Shown one piece after another: positions 15,551 through 24,815 of a DNA stretch of 39,854 nt. The stretch lies in contig CAZVIJ010000011.1 of assembly GCA_964626735.1 (NCBI GenBank), positions 1-39,854 of the forward strand, written 5' to 3'. The first letter of the stretch is position 1; every line of letters starts with the position of its first letter. The position numbers and the translations under genes were made by a program. Under the pieces are notes generated by a model, which ran no database searches, was not told the DNA's origin, and was given only the letters and a program-made list of their open reading frames with translations. Source of the stretch: CAZVIJ01 sp964626735 (GTDB lineage: Bacteria > Patescibacteriota > Dojkabacteria > JAOAGR01).

Positions 15551-18500
15551 ATGGTTCTACCGGAAGTTTTAGTTAAGGGCTGGAAACTGATTGCGGTTTC
15601 TTTTGTGACCGTGCTTTTCTCGTATGTCGCCTACGCACTGGTGGTACACCCTTCCGTAAATGTTTACAACGGAAAAATTTATATCGGCAACTCGGTATTT
15701 GCCGGTTCATCGAGCCAGTTCGGCCAAAAGGAAAATAATCCAAGCAACATATCTTTCAATATCCCTGCATTCTTCAATAGCGATATGTATGTCAAGGGTA
15801 AACTCGTGTCCGACGGCGAACTGAAAATAAATTCGAATGTTACCTTGCTGGACCATACCCTTGACCTGGGATCAGGGACGATACGCGCCTCGAATATCAT
15901 TAACACCATTACTTCAGGTGAAGGTATTGCTGTAGAAGGCGGCTCGAATCCTAAAATAACCAATACCGGCGTAACCTCGCTTCAAGGACAAGTCGGCCCC
16001 CTCTCGCTCATTCCCGGTGCCGGCATTTCGATCGATGGGCTGACCATTAGTGCAAACGGCCGTACAGCCAATAATTACTACAATACCTACATCACCAATA
16101 CCGGGTCGCAAGATGTCAGTCTCGGTACGGCGGGCCCCTTAAGCTTTAATAACGCCACCGGTATTCTTTCGATTAAAAAGGCTTCCTCGAATGACGACGG
16201 ATACCTATCGAAGGAAGATTTCGATCGGTTCAGCAACGGCGCAGGACTCAACTTTACGAGCGGATTGTTGAGAAATAACGATACCGTGATGAATACGCTC
16301 GTTTCGGGACTTGCCGGAGGACAAACCATTACGGGCGGTACGGGATCCGGCGATTCGCTTACGCTTGAATCGACGTCGCATAGCAGCAAAGGTTCATTAA
16401 AGCTTAATCCGAATGGCGGAAACGTAGGCATCGGCGTCGCAAATCCAGCCGCAACGCTTGATTTGTTCGGTACGTTTAAAATATCGCAGACAAATTTGGG
16501 AAGATTGGGAAATTTCAGGATATCTTCGGATAACCAAGCACAATTGCCTACCGCGAAAGACTCTCATTCTTCACAGGTCATGACCATTAATGGGGTCACG
16601 TACTTGTATCTCATTGGTGGCGAAAATTACCCAGGCAACTATGCCGAAACGCTCAATTACAAAGGCACGATCGATAGCTCCGGAAATGTAGCCTCTTGGA
16701 CTGCGGTTGGACAAGCTGCTCTCCCCTCACCCAGCTCCTATAATGCAACCGCCTCGATTTCGTTGCCGAGCGGCAACTATCTGTACAATATCGCGGGCGG
16801 TAACGGCAATTCCGATACGAATCTTATATTCAAGGGGACATTGGATGCTAACGGGAACATGACCACTTGGACTAGTGCCGGGCAGGCGACTTTGCCTGAG
16901 AATACGGATTCGCATACCGCAATCGCCATTACCATCGGTAGCGCATCGTATCTGTACGTGGTCGGCGGATGCGGCTCAGTCACCGGATGCTCAAGCCCCG
17001 CGGTATACCGGGCGCCTATCGACGCGAACGGTAATGTCGGCAGTTTCACTACATCAGGGCAGGCACAACTTCCCGATCCTAACGACGGTTTACTGTTGGT
17101 GCATTTCAAGATCGGGACAAAACATTACCTGTATACGGTCGGCGGATGTCAGAACGTCGAGTGCTACACAGAAAAAGTTTACAAATCCGAGATTGACGCT
17201 AATGGCAATGTCGGGTCTTGGACAAGCGTCGGGCAAGGTACATTGCCAGGTGGTAACGGATGGTTCACGGGTGCTGGTGTCGATTTCGGCGGAGCGCGGT
17301 ATATCTATACATTCGGCGGCTGTTCGAACACCGTGTGCTACACCAATGCGGTGTACCGCGCTTCGGTTGACGACAACGGCGATGTTTCGAATTTCTCAAA
17401 TGTGAATCAAGACGATATGCCGGTCGCCGACGGTTATAATTCGGCAAATACCGCTGTGGTAGCGTCGCAAAACTTCGTCTATATTTTGGGCGGTTATCAT
17501 AACGGAGCAAGCCGGACGTATGTTTACAAGGGCTATTTCACCTCCAGCGACTATACTCCGCTTACGGTCGATTCGAGCGGTAGAGTCGGAATCGGAACCG
17601 CCTCACCCGCTTACGATTTCGACGTGAATGGCGAAGCTCGTATCCAAAATATTAAGACTTCCACAATTACTGCAGCAAACCCATCATTGGACCTATCGCT
17701 GACGCCCGGTTCCGGAATTACAAAGATACTGAATTCGAAACTGCAGTTGAGCAATACGTATACTGCCAATCAAGGCGAATGGAAAGGTTTTGTGTCGAAC
17801 TTCACGTTTAATACGGCAGCACAAACTGGCTATAATGCGGGAATCTCTTCGCAAGCCACATTCAACGCCGGCCAACAGGAATTCGATAGCTTCAGAGCTG
17901 AACGTATCGGTATCGGAACTGCCGATATGATGGGGGCGATCGTAGGTTTCCGCACGAATACCGGAAGCACGAATAATGGATATGTGTTGTGCAACAACGC
18001 GACCTGCAACGCGAACATGATTGCCGGTATGCTCATCAGCCAAAATGAAGGCGTCGAATCGGGTAAAACATTTAACGTTACCTTGGACCGGGGAGTCTAT
18101 GTCGCTGGCCCTAATGAATACAATTACGGAGGAACGTTGAATATCACATCACGGATCGGTATGCAGATTGGCGGTGTCGGTAGCGGCGCAACCGTAAACA
18201 ATAATTACGGGCTTATGATCAATGACCAGACTAATGGCGGTACTGGTTATTCCATCTTTTCCGATGGAGGCAAATCGTATTTCAAGGACAATGTTGGTTT
18301 CGGCGATAGCGGACCACAGCAAAAAATATCCGTAAATGGAAATATCCAGCTTGACGGTTATGGGAATATGATTGGTTTCAATCCGGCGGATGTAAGCACT
18401 TACGACAGCAAGACGATGGGTAACTACAGCCTCGGGTGGTACCAAGACACATGGACCGGAAACGGACCAACTGCTTGGCTATCCGGTTGGGGCGGTCTGA

Positions 18501-20359
18501 AATTCTTCACCGATGGGACTCCGAGACTTGCGATTCAGGGTGGCACCGGCAATATCGGTATCGGCACGACGTCCCCTTCGGCTGCGAAACTGCAGTTTGC
18601 TGCATCAACGGCTGCTTCGGGCGGTATCAGCTTCGGCGGCGATACTAACTTATATCGTACCAATGCGGGGGTATTACGAAGCGACAATTCAATAATACTT
18701 GGCTCCCGAAATTTCTCCCTTGGCAATTCTGGAGATTTGGGCGTTACCGGCCATGCGGCAATCGGCAATCTTTCCAACGTGACTGGCCAAGGTTCAGCGC
18801 TTCAAGTTTCCGACCAGCCAACTACCAATGCGAATTCAAGAGGGCTTGATGTCTTGCAGGTGGGAGACCCGACGACTGCGGGACTTGATATTGCAGGGGC
18901 TTCAATCGTTGGCAGGAACAAGATTGGAAATACATTCAACGTAAATGGTATTTACGGAGTATCATCGTTCGCTTCGCTTCAGTCTTCCGTCACAGCCAGC
19001 TTCATCAATAGCGTCAACGCTTCGATGAGCGTAACCGCCGGTACGGCAACTAACGTATATCTCTACGACACGAGCTCAACGGTAGTCGGCGCTGTAGGCA
19101 CCATGTATGGTCTTCGAATAAACGATCCTTCCGGTGCTGGAACGGTTGGCACGAATTACGGCATCTATATCGCGAACCAGACAAAAGCTACGACTAACTA
19201 CGCAATCTATGCCTTAGGCGGTACCAACTATTTTGGTGGAAAGGTTGGCGTCGGCCTCAATAACCCGACATTCAAGTTATCTTCACAAGATACCCAAAAC
19301 AGTTCCGTCGTGGATGCCATAACGAATCTTAGCACTACCGATTCGTCTAGCACCGGTGCACTACGGATCAACCTGGGTACCGCAAGTTCCGGTACATCTT
19401 CAAGATTCGTCCAATTCTACGCCGGCTCGACAACCGATGCGAATGGTACTGGAGTCGGGCGCATTCGGCTCAATAATGCAGGGGTCGCGTACGAAACAGG
19501 CGGAGCGGACTTCGCCGAGTATTTCGATATGATCGAAGAGACGAAAGATGGCGATATTATCACGATGACTCGCGAGGGCAACCGCAAAAGCAGAAACAGC
19601 GAATATCCACTCGGTGTCGTTTCGTCGACTGCCGGCTTCGTGGGTAATGCGAAACAAGAAAAAGCTGGCGAGAAACAGGCAATCGTCGGCTTGGTCGGTC
19701 AAATTAAAGTAAAAGTCTCCACGATCCATGGCGACATCCATAAGGGCGATCCGATCGGTTTGTCCGATCTTTATGGTCGAGGTGCGTTGCTCATTGAAGA
19801 TGGATATGTCATCGGGACAGCGCTTGAGGACTTTTCGAAATCATCGAAAGAACCGTGCGAGCCGAACGAAATGGTTACTGTTGAACAACTCAAGGGAATT
19901 ACATGCGGCGCGATAATTGTTTACGTATATCCTCAGTGGAAACCGATCCAAAAACCATCACCCGCGTCGATCGCTAAATCTCCATCCGACCTGAAGTTCG
20001 ATTTGGATGTGCAATCGATCAAGGCTAAAACTTTGGAGACTGCAGTGCTTCTTGCGCATACTGCAACTATCGAGAAATTGGTCGTCGAGGAATTGGAAGT
20101 GAAAAAAGTAACGGTGGTTACGAACGGTAAAAACGAGTTGATTGGTTCTGCAACCGTACCGGCCAACACGACAACGTTCGATATCGAGAATACTTCGGTG
20201 CAGGCAGACTCAAAAATATTCGTAACGATCACGTCACCGGGCAAGCAGTCGATTCACGTCGTGAAGAAAACTGCCAAGACCGGTTTTACCGTAGAGCTCT
20301 CTGAAAAGTCGCCTCAAGCGGTTACGTTCGATTACTGGATTATCCAAACCAAGGAGTGA
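15551..20359 (+). CDS. Giant surface fibre protein 2 with kelch-like repeats and Peptidase_G2-like domain (1602 aa)
   Basis: One N-terminal membrane segment (about 11-32) is followed by a module shared with fibre 1: FNIPAFFNSD here, FNIDSFFNSS there, then NTGVTSLQGQ against NTGVTTFQGQ. Residues about 322-666 hold around six kelch-like repeats (YLYVVGG, then VYRAPIDANGNVGSW), which would form a beta-propeller. GIGT and NNYGL fibre repeats follow. A Peptidase_G2-like domain starts at GGADFAEYF (about 1316) and runs to about 1460. A heptad-rich stretch and a beta-rich cap ending in FDYWIIQTKE close the protein. Cysteines are in close pairs, suggesting disulfides. In phage relatives this domain assists folding and cleaves itself; that is not shown here. 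It probably forms a cell-anchored adhesive fibre. Confidence 0.88.
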   Translation: MVLPEVLVKGWKLIAVSFVTVLFSYVAYALVVHPSVNVYNGKIYIGNSVFAGSSSQFGQKENNPSNISFNIPAFFNSDMYVKGKLVSDGELKINSNVTLLDHTLDLGSGTIRASNIINTITSGEGIAVEGGSNPKITNTGVTSLQGQVGPLSLIPGAGISIDGLTISANGRTANNYYNTYITNTGSQDVSLGTAGPLSFNNATGILSIKKASSNDDGYLSKEDFDRFSNGAGLNFTSGLLRNNDTVMNTLVSGLAGGQTITGGTGSGDSLTLESTSHSSKGSLKLNPNGGNVGIGVANPAATLDLFGTFKISQTNLGRLGNFRISSDNQAQLPTAKDSHSSQVMTINGVTYLYLIGGENYPGNYAETLNYKGTIDSSGNVASWTAVGQAALPSPSSYNATASISLPSGNYLYNIAGGNGNSDTNLIFKGTLDANGNMTTWTSAGQATLPENTDSHTAIAITIGSASYLYVVGGCGSVTGCSSPAVYRAPIDANGNVGSFTTSGQAQLPDPNDGLLLVHFKIGTKHYLYTVGGCQNVECYTEKVYKSEIDANGNVGSWTSVGQGTLPGGNGWFTGAGVDFGGARYIYTFGGCSNTVCYTNAVYRASVDDNGDVSNFSNVNQDDMPVADGYNSANTAVVASQNFVYILGGYHNGASRTYVYKGYFTSSDYTPLTVDSSGRVGIGTASPAYDFDVNGEARIQNIKTSTITAANPSLDLSLTPGSGITKILNSKLQLSNTYTANQGEWKGFVSNFTFNTAAQTGYNAGISSQATFNAGQQEFDSFRAERIGIGTADMMGAIVGFRTNTGSTNNGYVLCNNATCNANMIAGMLISQNEGVESGKTFNVTLDRGVYVAGPNEYNYGGTLNITSRIGMQIGGVGSGATVNNNYGLMINDQTNGGTGYSIFSDGGKSYFKDNVGFGDSGPQQKISVNGNIQLDGYGNMIGFNPADVSTYDSKTMGNYSLGWYQDTWTGNGPTAWLSGWGGLKFFTDGTPRLAIQGGTGNIGIGTTSPSAAKLQFAASTAASGGISFGGDTNLYRTNAGVLRSDNSIILGSRNFSLGNSGDLGVTGHAAIGNLSNVTGQGSALQVSDQPTTNANSRGLDVLQVGDPTTAGLDIAGASIVGRNKIGNTFNVNGIYGVSSFASLQSSVTASFINSVNASMSVTAGTATNVYLYDTSSTVVGAVGTMYGLRINDPSGAGTVGTNYGIYIANQTKATTNYAIYALGGTNYFGGKVGVGLNNPTFKLSSQDTQNSSVVDAITNLSTTDSSSTGALRINLGTASSGTSSRFVQFYAGSTTDANGTGVGRIRLNNAGVAYETGGADFAEYFDMIEETKDGDIITMTREGNRKSRNSEYPLGVVSSTAGFVGNAKQEKAGEKQAIVGLVGQIKVKVSTIHGDIHKGDPIGLSDLYGRGALLIEDGYVIGTALEDFSKSSKEPCEPNEMVTVEQLKGITCGAIIVYVYPQWKPIQKPSPASIAKSPSDLKFDLDVQSIKAKTLETAVLLAHTATIEKLVVEELEVKKVTVVTNGKNELIGSATVPANTTTFDIENTSVQADSKIFVTITSPGKQSIHVVKKTAKTGFTVELSEKSPQAVTFDYWIIQTKE
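16517..17550 (+). repeat. Kelch-like repeat array within fibre protein 2
   Basis: About six units of 50-60 residues share a hydrophobic strand with GG (YLIGGE, NIAGGN, YVVGGC, YTVGGC, YTFGGC, YILGGY) followed by a DANGNV turn and a W/F strand. Fibre 1 has no such array. Confidence 0.8.
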
Positions 20360-20377
20360 CATAGTCCAACATTTCTG

Positions 20378-20383
20378 TAAAAT
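20378..20383 (+). promoter_or_regulatory. -10 element for the carboxypeptidase gene
   Basis: TAAAAT ends 5 nt before the GTG start at 20389. Initiation would fall at the start codon. No Shine-Dalgarno sequence is present. Confidence 0.45.
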
Positions 20384-20388
20384 ACGGT

Positions 20389-21558
20389 GTGAAGGATAAG
20401 CGCAAGAGGCGCACGCCTAAAGCTTCCCCTATTCCCGAAAAAGATACGCAGCCAGTACTCGAAACTTCTTCCGAAAATCCAGAGCTCATTGAAGCAAAAC
20501 CCCTCATCGGTCCACCGCCGCTTGTCGAGGTCGTTATGGACGAGTCGGAACTGCAGGGACCGAAAATACCCGAATCGCTGGAGAAGAGATTAGCGGATCA
20601 GGAAAGGAAAGAAGCGAGAAAACTCAAAGAACGGAATACGCCAATCTTGTCTTTCATGACGAAAGGTCGAAGTATTTTGTTTATATACTCTGCCCTATCT
20701 TTTTTCCTGCTGCTGACTACCGCTTACTATACGACGAAGTTTGTGCAGTATACGTTTCCGCTCATCGGCAACGACGCTATTGCCACGCGCCAAATCGAAG
20801 AGACAACATCGATGCCAGAAGCGCTGGATACCTCAATTCAGGTTTTTGACCAGACGGATGATTACTCATCGCAGTCCGCGCTTGTCTACGATCTCAGCTC
20901 GGGGTATACCCTCTACTCGAAGAAACCCGACAACAAAACGTATATTGCCAGCCTTACCAAGATGGTCAGCACGAAAGTATTGCTCGACACCGTTTCGTTA
21001 CAAGATCAAGTCGAAATTAACGAGGACGTAGAAAAGATCGGCGGAAGTGCGCTCCAGATGAAGAAGGGACAGAAGCTTTCGAAAGAAGATCTCTTGAAAG
21101 CTGCCGTTATCGCAAGCAGCAATCAGGCGATTTTCGCGGTAAACGACCCGGACGATACAGTCTCGAAGATGAATAAGCTGGTTGATGCGCTCGGCCTCAC
21201 TGATACCCACTTCACTAATCCAGCGGGTTTCGACGACGGCGATAATTCTTCGTCAGCAAACGATCTTGTTCCACTGGCGAAACTTTTTTTCAATACGCCC
21301 CTCCTATTCCAGTACGCAAGCTCTTCGAAAACCGAGCTTACCGACCTGACTACAGGGCAAAAGCTGAAGATAACAAATACGAACGATTTGCTGCGTCTTG
21401 GCGTGCCAAACGTTCTGGCTGGAAAAACCGGTACTACGCAAAAAGCCGGGCAGAATCTCGTTCTCCTTGTCGAGAAAAACGGACATCGGTATTTGGTGGT
21501 GCTTCTCAATGGAGCCGACCGGTATAAAGATGCCTACAAAGTTCTTGCGCGGCTATGA
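20389..21558 (+). CDS. Membrane-anchored D-alanyl-D-alanine carboxypeptidase (peptidase S11 family)
   Basis: This penicillin-binding-type enzyme would trim the terminal D-Ala of peptidoglycan stem peptides. It has the three active-site motifs: SLTK (188-191) with the nucleophilic serine, SSN (243-245), and KTG (346-348). A charged, Pro-rich cytoplasmic N-terminus (1-90) precedes a single membrane helix (about 95-117), so the catalytic domain faces outward. Family members usually carry a cleavable signal; the long cytoplasmic tail is less common. Start GTG at 20389, 29 nt after the fibre 2 stop; it ends with TGA. It may help remodel the wall around surface fibres, but that is only inferred from adjacency. 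Confidence 0.88.
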   Translation: MKDKRKRRTPKASPIPEKDTQPVLETSSENPELIEAKPLIGPPPLVEVVMDESELQGPKIPESLEKRLADQERKEARKLKERNTPILSFMTKGRSILFIYSALSFFLLLTTAYYTTKFVQYTFPLIGNDAIATRQIEETTSMPEALDTSIQVFDQTDDYSSQSALVYDLSSGYTLYSKKPDNKTYIASLTKMVSTKVLLDTVSLQDQVEINEDVEKIGGSALQMKKGQKLSKEDLLKAAVIASSNQAIFAVNDPDDTVSKMNKLVDALGLTDTHFTNPAGFDDGDNSSSANDLVPLAKLFFNTPLLFQYASSSKTELTDLTTGQKLKITNTNDLLRLGVPNVLAGKTGTTQKAGQNLVLLVEKNGHRYLVVLLNGADRYKDAYKVLARL

Positions 21559-21583
21559 CGTTTTCGTTAAGCGCGGAATCTTA

Positions 21584-21589
21584 TAAAAT
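21584..21589 (+). promoter_or_regulatory. -10 element for the CCA-adding enzyme gene
   Basis: TAAAAT lies 5 nt before ATG 21595. The overlapping TATAAA at 21582 is an alternative. Confidence 0.45.
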
Positions 21590-21594
21590 CATTC

Positions 21595-23070
21595 ATGTCA
21601 ATTATTCCTCGGTATATTTTCGAAATCGCATCAACACTCGAGGAGCACGGCTATGAAGCATACCTGGCGGGAGGAAGCATTCGCAATATCCTGCTTCACA
21701 AAATGCCGAAAGACTTCGACTTAAACACGAATGCGCTTCCCGAAGAAATTGGAAGTCTGTTCCCTAAAAGCATCATGACCAACGCCAACTTCGGAACGGT
21801 ACTCGTCATGACCACAGACGACGAAGGCGAATCCGTTGAGGTACAAATCACTACGTACCGAAGCGAAAAGGATTACGTCGGAGGCAGATGGCCATCCCAT
21901 GTCGAATTCACGCCCAATATCGAAGAAGATCTTAAAAGAAGAGACTTTACCATTAATGCCATGGCGGTGAGGATTGTCGGTGGAGATTCCGATATCGGCA
22001 GGATCAATGAAGCAGATGATTCATTGGATTCTTTGGCTGAGGATATAGTAAAAAGCCCAACCTTCCTCGATTACTTCGGGGGGAGAGCTGATCTCGACCG
22101 TAAGCTGATACGAGCTGTCGGCGACCCGATCGAGCGGTTCACGGAAGACGGATTGCGCTCGCTTCGAGCATGCCGTTTTGCCTCGATATACGGATTTACT
22201 ATCGAAGAGGGAACCATGAAGGCTATCTCCGAAACGCTCGATATCGCCATACAGGTCAGCAAGGAGCGGGTTCGAGACGAGTTGAAGAAAATTATCGAAG
22301 AGAGCCCGAAACCTTCGGTCGGGCTCGAGCTCATGAGGGAGTCAGGTTTGATGCATCTTTTCATACCTGAGCTTTTGGAAGGTTACGGTATGGAACAGAA
22401 CCATTTCCATTCCCATGACGTTTACCGACATTTGCTCGATACGGTTGATGCCGCGCCAAAAGAAGTCCGCTTCGCCGCGCTTTTCCATGATATTGGCAAA
22501 GCGCGCACGAAATCCGGAGAGCATTTCTATTCGCACGATAAGGTCGGGGCGGAGATGACGCGAGAGATATTGACCCGATTGAAGTTCTCGAACAAGTTTA
22601 TCGATTACGTCGTCGGTCTCGTACGATGGCACATGTTTTATATTCCAACCGACTCCGACGATGAGCATGTCGACTCGCTTAAGGAAAAAAGAGATAAGCA
22701 TTTCAACGAAGGTTGGAGCGACGCCTCGATTCGCAGAATGATCAGGCGCGTCGGCGGCGAGCGCGGCATCGACGATCTCATCAAGCTTCGCATCGCCGAT
22801 GCGGTTGCAAACCCAAAATCACGGTTCGATCCCGCTTCGATACGCGAGCTTGCACAACGGGTTGCCGAGGTCAGGACGCAAGACAGCATCATGTCTACCA
22901 ACGATTTGCGTATCGATGGACACGATCTTCAGCAAATCGGCATACCGAAAGGTCCTATGATCAAGAAAGTTCTCGAACACCTGCTCGAATTGGTTACGGA
23001 AGATCTCGAAATGAATAACCGGGAAACGCTTATCGAGGAATCGAAAAAATTTTACGAGAGCATTTCCTAA
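21595..23070 (+). CDS. cca: CCA tRNA nucleotidyltransferase with HD domain
   Basis: The enzyme adds or repairs the 3' CCA of tRNAs. The class II nucleotidyltransferase head shows AGGSIRN (25-31), where GG.VRD is usual, and the metal-binding DFD (40-42). RRDFTINAMA (near 120-130) is the conserved ribose-selecting segment. An RNA-binding middle (RF.EDGLRSLRACRFAS) follows. An HD phosphohydrolase-type domain contains RFAALFHDIGKA (His-Asp near 298-299) and a downstream RWHM. At 491 aa it has the length of HD-containing members. Its stop overlaps the convergent gene by 4 nt. The tRNA-Leu in this window already encodes CCA, so the enzyme may act in repair or on other tRNAs. Confidence 0.93.
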   Translation: MSIIPRYIFEIASTLEEHGYEAYLAGGSIRNILLHKMPKDFDLNTNALPEEIGSLFPKSIMTNANFGTVLVMTTDDEGESVEVQITTYRSEKDYVGGRWPSHVEFTPNIEEDLKRRDFTINAMAVRIVGGDSDIGRINEADDSLDSLAEDIVKSPTFLDYFGGRADLDRKLIRAVGDPIERFTEDGLRSLRACRFASIYGFTIEEGTMKAISETLDIAIQVSKERVRDELKKIIEESPKPSVGLELMRESGLMHLFIPELLEGYGMEQNHFHSHDVYRHLLDTVDAAPKEVRFAALFHDIGKARTKSGEHFYSHDKVGAEMTREILTRLKFSNKFIDYVVGLVRWHMFYIPTDSDDEHVDSLKEKRDKHFNEGWSDASIRRMIRRVGGERGIDDLIKLRIADAVANPKSRFDPASIRELAQRVAEVRTQDSIMSTNDLRIDGHDLQQIGIPKGPMIKKVLEHLLELVTEDLEMNNRETLIEESKKFYESIS

Positions 23071-23873
23071 ACTTTACTCGAAACTTTAAGCATCACCGGA
23101 AAATGGTCAGAAACGACTTCCTCGATCACTTCTGATTCGCACTGGAGCATTTCATTGGAAAACGAATCGATGTAGAAGTGGTCGATTCTATTGCGGTACC
23201 GCAATCCGAGTTTCGAGATGAACTTGAGGAACTTGTTGAGCATGTCATTATCGTCAATTCTGCTCATATCATAGGAATGCTTCACGTATGTCGAAACATT
23301 CACGAACTCTGGCCGCATCCTACTGTCGTTGTCTTGCTGCTCTCCCTTAATTAGGAAATTCATATCGCCTCCGATAAGGACAATTTCATTTCCGATCTCG
23401 ACCATATTCAGCAATTCCTCTTTCAAATACTGCAGCTCGTTCCTTCTCGCTTTCCTGTACCAATTGGCGTGCAGATGCGTACTTGCTAAAACGATCCGCG
23501 GCGTAAAGGCTGACCGCTGGTCGGACAGATGCAGTTTTATGATAAAAGAACCTGCTTCGCTGAATACGTTGGGCACAAATTCGGCAAATGACTTATATTG
23601 GCAATCAAGGATCGCGCATTCTTTCCTGGCGATTACCAGCTGCTCGGTCCATTTGCCGGTGGCGGGGTTGTTCGCATAGAGCGGCATATACGTTTCCTGA
23701 TCGTGAAGAATCGAACCCAGAATTTCGTAAACGGGTTCGTTTGCTTCTTGAAGAAGGAGAAAGTCTATTTCATTTTCATCACGGAGTACCTTATGGAGAA
23801 ATTTTCGAAGTTCTTCTTTCCTGAATCCCCGTTGACAATTTATTGTCATGAAATTCAGTATGCTTCCCGACAT
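23067..23873 (-). CDS. Endonuclease/exonuclease/phosphatase family protein
   Basis: The 268-aa protein carries the full set of metal-dependent phosphoesterase motifs: INCQRG with Asn12, LLQEAN (Gln42-Glu43), STHLHA with His132, GGDMNF (Asp169, Asn171), RIDHFYID near 237-244, and SDHFP (255-259). No signal peptide or membrane segment is seen, so it should act in the cytoplasm. Substrates in this family range from DNA to phosphoinositides and cannot be told from sequence. It is convergent with cca, overlapping it by 4 nt. An extended -10 lies 13 nt upstream of the ATG. Confidence 0.85.
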   Translation of the reverse strand: MSGSILNFMTINCQRGFRKEELRKFLHKVLRDENEIDFLLLQEANEPVYEILGSILHDQETYMPLYANNPATGKWTEQLVIARKECAILDCQYKSFAEFVPNVFSEAGSFIIKLHLSDQRSAFTPRIVLASTHLHANWYRKARRNELQYLKEELLNMVEIGNEIVLIGGDMNFLIKGEQQDNDSRMRPEFVNVSTYVKHSYDMSRIDDNDMLNKFLKFISKLGLRYRNRIDHFYIDSFSNEMLQCESEVIEEVVSDHFPVMLKVSSKV

Positions 23874-23886
23874 GGTTTCGTTCCAT

Positions 23887-23895
23887 ATTTTACCA
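23887..23895 (-). promoter_or_regulatory. Extended -10 for the phosphoesterase gene
   Basis: TGG-TAAAAT on the minus strand ends 13 nt before ATG 23873, giving a leader of only a few nucleotides. Confidence 0.4.
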
Positions 23896-23919
23896 TATCC
23901 TGCTTGTCGAGGCTGTTTT

Positions 23920-24699
23920 CTAGATCTTGCCGTAGTGGTATCGGACTTTTTCTATGAAACTTGACGGATTTGATGAGTAAGCCGGAGCGATTTTCTCAAT
24001 CGTCGTCGCCCCTTTCTTGAAATAGTTCTTGCTCATGAGCCGAAGGTATTCCTTGACTGCCGTTTCAAGCGATTCCCAGCCGTAGGAACCGTATCCCCAG
24101 CAATTGTTCGGCTTAAAATTTTGCATGCAGTATCCCGACTCCGCGCCAGCGATCGCGACCGGAATTTTGTAATCTACTCCGTACTTGTCAGATTCCGAAA
24201 CGATTAGGTCCGAAAGTTTCGAGAGCGGCGATTTTTGCCTGATAAGGAACTTCTCCAGACTGATTGCCCGCTGGTCTCTCGGTTTGGGAGTCGGACTTGG
24301 CGCGACTTGTGGTAAGGATTTAGTCGCGATCCCTTTTACTTGAGCTTTCGTCGGCTTCGCTTCAACTGGCTTCGGTGGAGGTGGAGCAATCGGCTCTTTG
24401 GGAAGCGTAGCGGAAGCATGGAGGATCGGATTGACCGTTATGGTTTTGCTGGAAACGATCGGATAGAGCTCTGCAGCTTCCGTTTGATGATGCGGAAGCC
24501 CCCTGCCGACCAGCGTATAAATCCCAAGCAAAACTATGGTAACTGCAAGAGATTGGAGAAGGAGCAGTAGTTTAGGTTTTATATCATCCAAATGGTTGAT
24601 AGTGATATGTATAACCGAAATCGGTAACGTAAAATCATAAAGGAGTTTCGCACTTCGCACAAGCCAACAAAAACCCCATAAAACCGCCCCCTCCCCCAC
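23920..24699 (-). CDS. Membrane-anchored lysozyme-like protein 1
   Basis: One membrane helix is followed by a Pro/Lys-rich linker (about 100-140) and a lysozyme-like domain. VAIAGAESGYC places a likely catalytic glutamate at residue 187; NNCWGYGSYGW follows, comparable to the N..G.G segment of transglycosylases and glucosaminidases. It would cleave peptidoglycan outside the membrane. The ATG at 24699 gives 259 aa, but the first 36 residues are atypical. A TTG at 24591 would give 223 aa starting MDDIKPKLLLLLQ, which resembles the start of its paralogue (MNKIQLKLLLF), so I prefer the shorter form. The paralogue at 24832-25416 shares the catalytic domain. Confidence 0.78.
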   Translation of the reverse strand: MGEGAVLWGFCWLVRSAKLLYDFTLPISVIHITINHLDDIKPKLLLLLQSLAVTIVLLGIYTLVGRGLPHHQTEAAELYPIVSSKTITVNPILHASATLPKEPIAPPPPKPVEAKPTKAQVKGIATKSLPQVAPSPTPKPRDQRAISLEKFLIRQKSPLSKLSDLIVSESDKYGVDYKIPVAIAGAESGYCMQNFKPNNCWGYGSYGWESLETAVKEYLRLMSKNYFKKGATTIEKIAPAYSSNPSSFIEKVRYHYGKI

Positions 24700-24719
24700 C
24701 TCTCTCCTTCAAATCAAAT

Positions 24720-24745
24720 AAAAAAAAAGGAGAGCCCCGCTCCCC
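24720..24745 (-). terminator. Intrinsic terminator after lysozyme-like gene 2
   Basis: On the minus strand GGGGAG-CGGGG-CTCTCC forms a 6-bp stem with one G-T pair, followed by nine T. It separates the two paralogous genes. Confidence 0.75.
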
Positions 24746-24815
24746 AACTAACCAACTAACTAACCAACTAACCAACCAACCAACTAACTAACTAACTAAC
24801 TAACCAGCTCACCAG
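24744..24815. repeat. Tetranucleotide microsatellite (AACT/AACC units)
   Basis: About 16 imperfect units, written AACT or AACC on the plus strand and TTAG or GGTT on the minus strand, lie between the stop of lysozyme-like gene 2 and its terminator. A degenerate ccagctcac-type repeat continues to about 24829. Confidence 0.85.
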
